From: an uncultured Gemmatimonadota bacterium
GTDB lineage: Bacteria > Gemmatimonadota > Gemmatimonadetes > Gemmatimonadales > Gemmatimonadaceae
Direction: 5' to 3'
NCBI GenBank assembly: GCA_946479895.1
Contig: CAMLHT010000045.1
Location: 1 to 18,441, forward strand
DNA length: 18,441 nucleotides
Shown: one piece after another, positions 16,544 to 18,441 of the stretch
Numbering within the stretch: position 1 is the stretch's first letter
How the letters are laid out: every line of letters starts with the position of its first letter
Program-made: the position numbers and the translations under genes
The notes under the pieces: generated by a model
The model's input: only the letters and a program-made list of their open reading frames with translations
Told to the model about the DNA's origin: nothing
Databases searched by the model: none

Positions 16544-16855
16544 ATGGCTCATCGAACTTTTCGAGACGAACTCGGACGCGAGTGGGACGTATGGGAAGTC
16601 GTCCCCACGGCCGTCGAGCGGCGCATGGCCAGGGCGGCCCCGCGGGCATCGGCCCTCGAGCGCCGGCGCGCCCAGGAGACCCGAGTCGTGGTGCCGGACT
16701 CCCTCCAGAAGGGCTGGCTCGCGTTTCAGTCCGGATCGGAGCGGAGGCGCCTGGCCCCGATCCCGAAGGATTGGGAGGACATGACCAACGGGGAGCTGGT
16801 CGAGCTCCTCAATCAGGCGGACCGAAGGTCTCGGGCCAGGCGATTGATCGAGTAG
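16544..16855 (+). CDS. Conserved-looking small hypothetical protein
   Basis: A 103-residue protein starting MAHRTFRDELGREWDVWEVV and containing LQKGWLAFQSGSERRRLAPI followed by PKDWEDMT. The W-D-V-W-E-V start and the GWLAFQSG...RRRLAPIP segment look like a real conserved family; I recall similar proteins from Gemmatimonadota but cannot name a function. The C terminus is helical (GELVELLNQADRRSRARRL). There is no signal peptide. It follows the previous small gene by 53 bases on the same strand and ends 11 bases before the convergent membrane-protein gene. Confidence 0.65.
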   Translation: MAHRTFRDELGREWDVWEVVPTAVERRMARAAPRASALERRRAQETRVVVPDSLQKGWLAFQSGSERRRLAPIPKDWEDMTNGELVELLNQADRRSRARRLIE

Positions 16856-16866
16856 GCCCACGGGAA

Positions 16867-17292
16867 CTACATCCCGAGCTCCCTGTCCAGCTCCTTCTCC
16901 GCCTCGACGTCGTACTTGTCGCGACGGGGCGCGGCGATGTCGGCGACCGGGGCGCCGACGAGGGCCGGCTCGGGCTTCCTCGTCGCGCCGATCACCTTGC
17001 GGAAGATCCACGACAGGATGATCGCGAAGAACGCGACCTTGAGCAGGAACAGGCCGAAGCCCACCAGCCCGACGGTCACCGAGACGAGCGCGCCGAGCGC
17101 CACCGCGACGAGGATGCCGACGATCAGGACCGGCAGGCCGACGGTGAACAGGAGCGCGGCTCCCACGACGCCGGCGACCGCCAGAAGGATGAGCGGCAGG
17201 CCGACGAGCGCGAGGGGAAGGACGATGGCGGCGGTGACGCCGAGGGCGACGATGCCCCCGATCGCCCGCCCGATGAAGCGACCCAGACCCAT
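16867..17292 (-). CDS. Multi-pass membrane protein with acidic tail (second gene of a pair)
   Basis: A 141-residue protein of unknown function. Residues about 8-100 are strongly hydrophobic and Gly/Val/Leu-rich, enough for three or four membrane spans with very short turns. A basic patch (IFRKVIGATRKPEP) is followed by a soluble, charged tail ending KYDVEAEKELDRELGM. Its ATG directly abuts the upstream stop (TAAATG), so the two are probably translated together. The product resembles its partner in composition, so they may be diverged paralogues or one complex. Confidence 0.6.
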   Translation of the reverse strand: MGLGRFIGRAIGGIVALGVTAAIVLPLALVGLPLILLAVAGVVGAALLFTVGLPVLIVGILVAVALGALVSVTVGLVGFGLFLLKVAFFAIILSWIFRKVIGATRKPEPALVGAPVADIAAPRRDKYDVEAEKELDRELGM

Positions 17293-17670
17293 TTACGACA
17301 CCTGACTCGCCATCGGCTCGCGCTTCGGACGAATCAGCCTCCAGAGAAATCCGGCGAGCCTCCAGACGACCCAGACCGGAAGCACGACGAAGACGAAGAT
17401 CTTGAACGCGAACAGTCCAAGGGTGAGCAGGAACGCCAGGCCCGCCAGCAGGAATCCCCCGACCAGCAGGACGAGAAACACCGGCAGGCCGAACAGGAAG
17501 AGGACGAACAGGACCGGCAGGGCCAGCACGCCCATCACGGCGAGGATCGGCAGGCCGACGATCTTGAGCAGGAAGGCCACCGGGACGAGCACGCCGAGCC
17601 CGACGAGGGTCTTGAACGCCCACCGGATGGCGGCAAGGCGGACGACGAGGGCGGTGATGGAGCCGATCAT
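17293..17670 (-). CDS. Multi-pass membrane protein (first gene of a pair)
   Basis: A 125-residue, very hydrophobic protein with about four closely spaced membrane segments between residues 20 and 112 (for example VLALPVLFVLFLFGLPVFLV). It has a basic N-terminal amphipathic start and a basic C terminus (RLIRPKREPMASQVS). I recognise no family. No Shine-Dalgarno precedes the ATG at 17670, so the start is uncertain. Its TAA abuts the ATG of the next gene. Such short Gly/Leu/Val/Phe proteins could be structural membrane proteins; function is unknown. Confidence 0.55.
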   Translation of the reverse strand: MIGSITALVVRLAAIRWAFKTLVGLGVLVPVAFLLKIVGLPILAVMGVLALPVLFVLFLFGLPVFLVLLVGGFLLAGLAFLLTLGLFAFKIFVFVVLPVWVVWRLAGFLWRLIRPKREPMASQVS

Positions 17671-17820
17671 GAGGAGCGCTCGCTTGAGACGGACTCCGAT
17701 ACTACGGAAACGGGTGGCGGGATGTTTCCCTGGGTCATGCGCGGTGAAAGAGGGTTTGTGCGCGGATTACGCTGATGAACGCGGAAACGGCGAACCGGGC
17801 GCGGGAGGGACAATCCGACA
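17671..17820. other. Intergenic gap before the insertion sequence
   Basis: No gene is visible. Around 17760-17790 the sequence GCGCGGATTACGCTGATGAACGCGGA resembles, in part, a short dispersed non-coding repeat common in environmental genomes; this is from memory, not a search. Confidence 0.3.
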
Positions 17821-18441
17821 TGTGGATCTGCCCCGGTTTAGTGGACACGCGGTTTAGGCAACGTGGGATCGGTTGCCAAGCTCCCGCTCGAATTGGGCGG
17901 GAGTTTTGTTTCCGAGCGAGGCGTGCCGCCGCCGCTCGTTGTACCAGTCCTCGATGTATTCGACAAGCGCCCGTTGGGCGGCGGGTCGAGTAGGCCATCG
18001 CGCGTCGTGAGCGAGTTCTGTTTTCAGCGTGGCAAAGAAGCTCTCCACGACGGCGTTGTCCCAGCAGTTGCCGCGACGGCTCATGCTGCTGATGGCGCCA
18101 TGGCTCGCCAATCGCTCTTGATAGGCGGTGGTGGCGTAGTGGAAGCCCTGATCGGAATGGTGAAGGAGACCGGGGCGTGGCCGGCGCTGCTGCAACGCCA
18201 TGTCCAAGGCGCGGAGGGCCAGCGACTGATCCAGTCGATCCGCCGCACACCACCCGACAACACGACGGGAGGACAGATCGAGGATGACGGCGAGGTAGAG
18301 CCAGCCGTCGCGCGTCTCGAGGTACGTGATATCGGCGGCCCACGCGCGATCGCGGTCCCAGGCCGTCGGGGCGAAGCGGCGCTGGAGCACGTTTCCGGGA
18401 CGGGCGTGGGGGTGATCGGACCTCGTCGTCACACGATAGCG
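17821..18441 (-). mobile_element. IS3-family insertion sequence, 3' part only
   Basis: The element runs off the right edge of the window. Its inner end lies near 17821, where TGTGGATCTGCCCCGGTTTA begins with the TG dinucleotide usual for this family's terminal repeats and precedes the transposase stop by about 33 bases. The other terminus, OrfA and any target duplication are outside. The exact end is an estimate, as the matching repeat cannot be seen. Confidence 0.7.
17854..18441 (-). CDS. IS3-family transposase OrfB (DDE integrase domain), partial
   Basis: The C-terminal ~195 residues of an IS3-family OrfB transposase, which cuts and joins the element's ends during transposition. The rve/DDE core is complete: first Asp in RAWAADITYLETRDGWLYLA, second Asp in LLHHSDQGFHY, Glu in NAVVESFFATLKTE. 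The typical ending YNERRRHASLGNKTPAQFE is intact, followed by TAA at 17854-17856. The frame stays open to the window edge (R-Y-R before VTTRSDHPHARPG), so the N terminus lies outside; a GTG at 18432 is not the true start. In full elements OrfB is made by a -1 frameshift from OrfA, which cannot be tested here. Confidence 0.92.
   Translation of the reverse strand, partial: RYRVTTRSDHPHARPGNVLQRRFAPTAWDRDRAWAADITYLETRDGWLYLAVILDLSSRRVVGWCAADRLDQSLALRALDMALQQRRPRPGLLHHSDQGFHYATTAYQERLASHGAISSMSRRGNCWDNAVVESFFATLKTELAHDARWPTRPAAQRALVEYIEDWYNERRRHASLGNKTPAQFERELGNRSHVA

Noticed and set aside
16510..17775. 421-residue plus-strand frame rich in Gln, Asp, Glu and Arg
   Set aside because: It lies opposite the two membrane-protein genes; its composition is the complement of hydrophobic codons.

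Overview
The window looks like chromosomal DNA from a high-GC, Gram-negative-type bacterium. A TonB-dependent receptor of the Bacteroidota/Gemmatimonadota style (carboxypeptidase-regulatory domain plus plug) followed by a DUF4249-like lipoprotein, a KaiC-KaiB-kinase operon, and dense palindromic intergenic repeats best suit Gemmatimonadota. That placement is inference; there is no rRNA or other marker in the window.

Left region (1-3960): visibly lower GC and different codon use. It carries a two-gene operon, a TIR-APAZ protein (55-1626) and a short, probably cleavage-inactive prokaryotic Argonaute (1604-3256). Together they form a SPARTA-type anti-plasmid/anti-phage NADase defence system. Downstream are a stem-loop-rich stretch with a ~60-bp imperfect direct repeat, and a possible 50-residue single-pass membrane protein (3597-3749). 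The region ends at a tRNA 3' fragment (T-arm plus half an acceptor stem, ~3930-3960) followed by an intrinsic terminator. This is what remains at the far end of an island integrated into a tRNA gene, so the defence genes probably sit on a mobile island whose integrase lies left of the window.

Middle region (4013-12708): about 1.65 kb with no convincing gene but with degenerate short repeats; a basic helical protein with an AT-hook-like tail (5672-6355); a TonB-dependent receptor and overlapping lipoprotein (6391-9851), an outer-membrane uptake pair; a periplasmic protein with a duplicated His/Met-containing module (10001-10546, minus strand); a cysteine-synthase-family PLP enzyme with an extra CxxC tail (10695-11789); and a small orphan XRE-type regulator (12064-12336). 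The regulator is bracketed by two related large palindromes and accompanied by a 27-bp tandem repeat.

Right region (12709-18441): a minus-strand operon kaiC-kaiB-PAS histidine kinase with short gene overlaps and no kaiA, resembling the clock-like/stress-signalling modules of non-photosynthetic bacteria. Two small plus-strand hypothetical genes (16263-16855), two coupled minus-strand membrane proteins (16867-17670), and the 3' part of an IS3-family insertion sequence cut by the window edge (17821-18441) follow.
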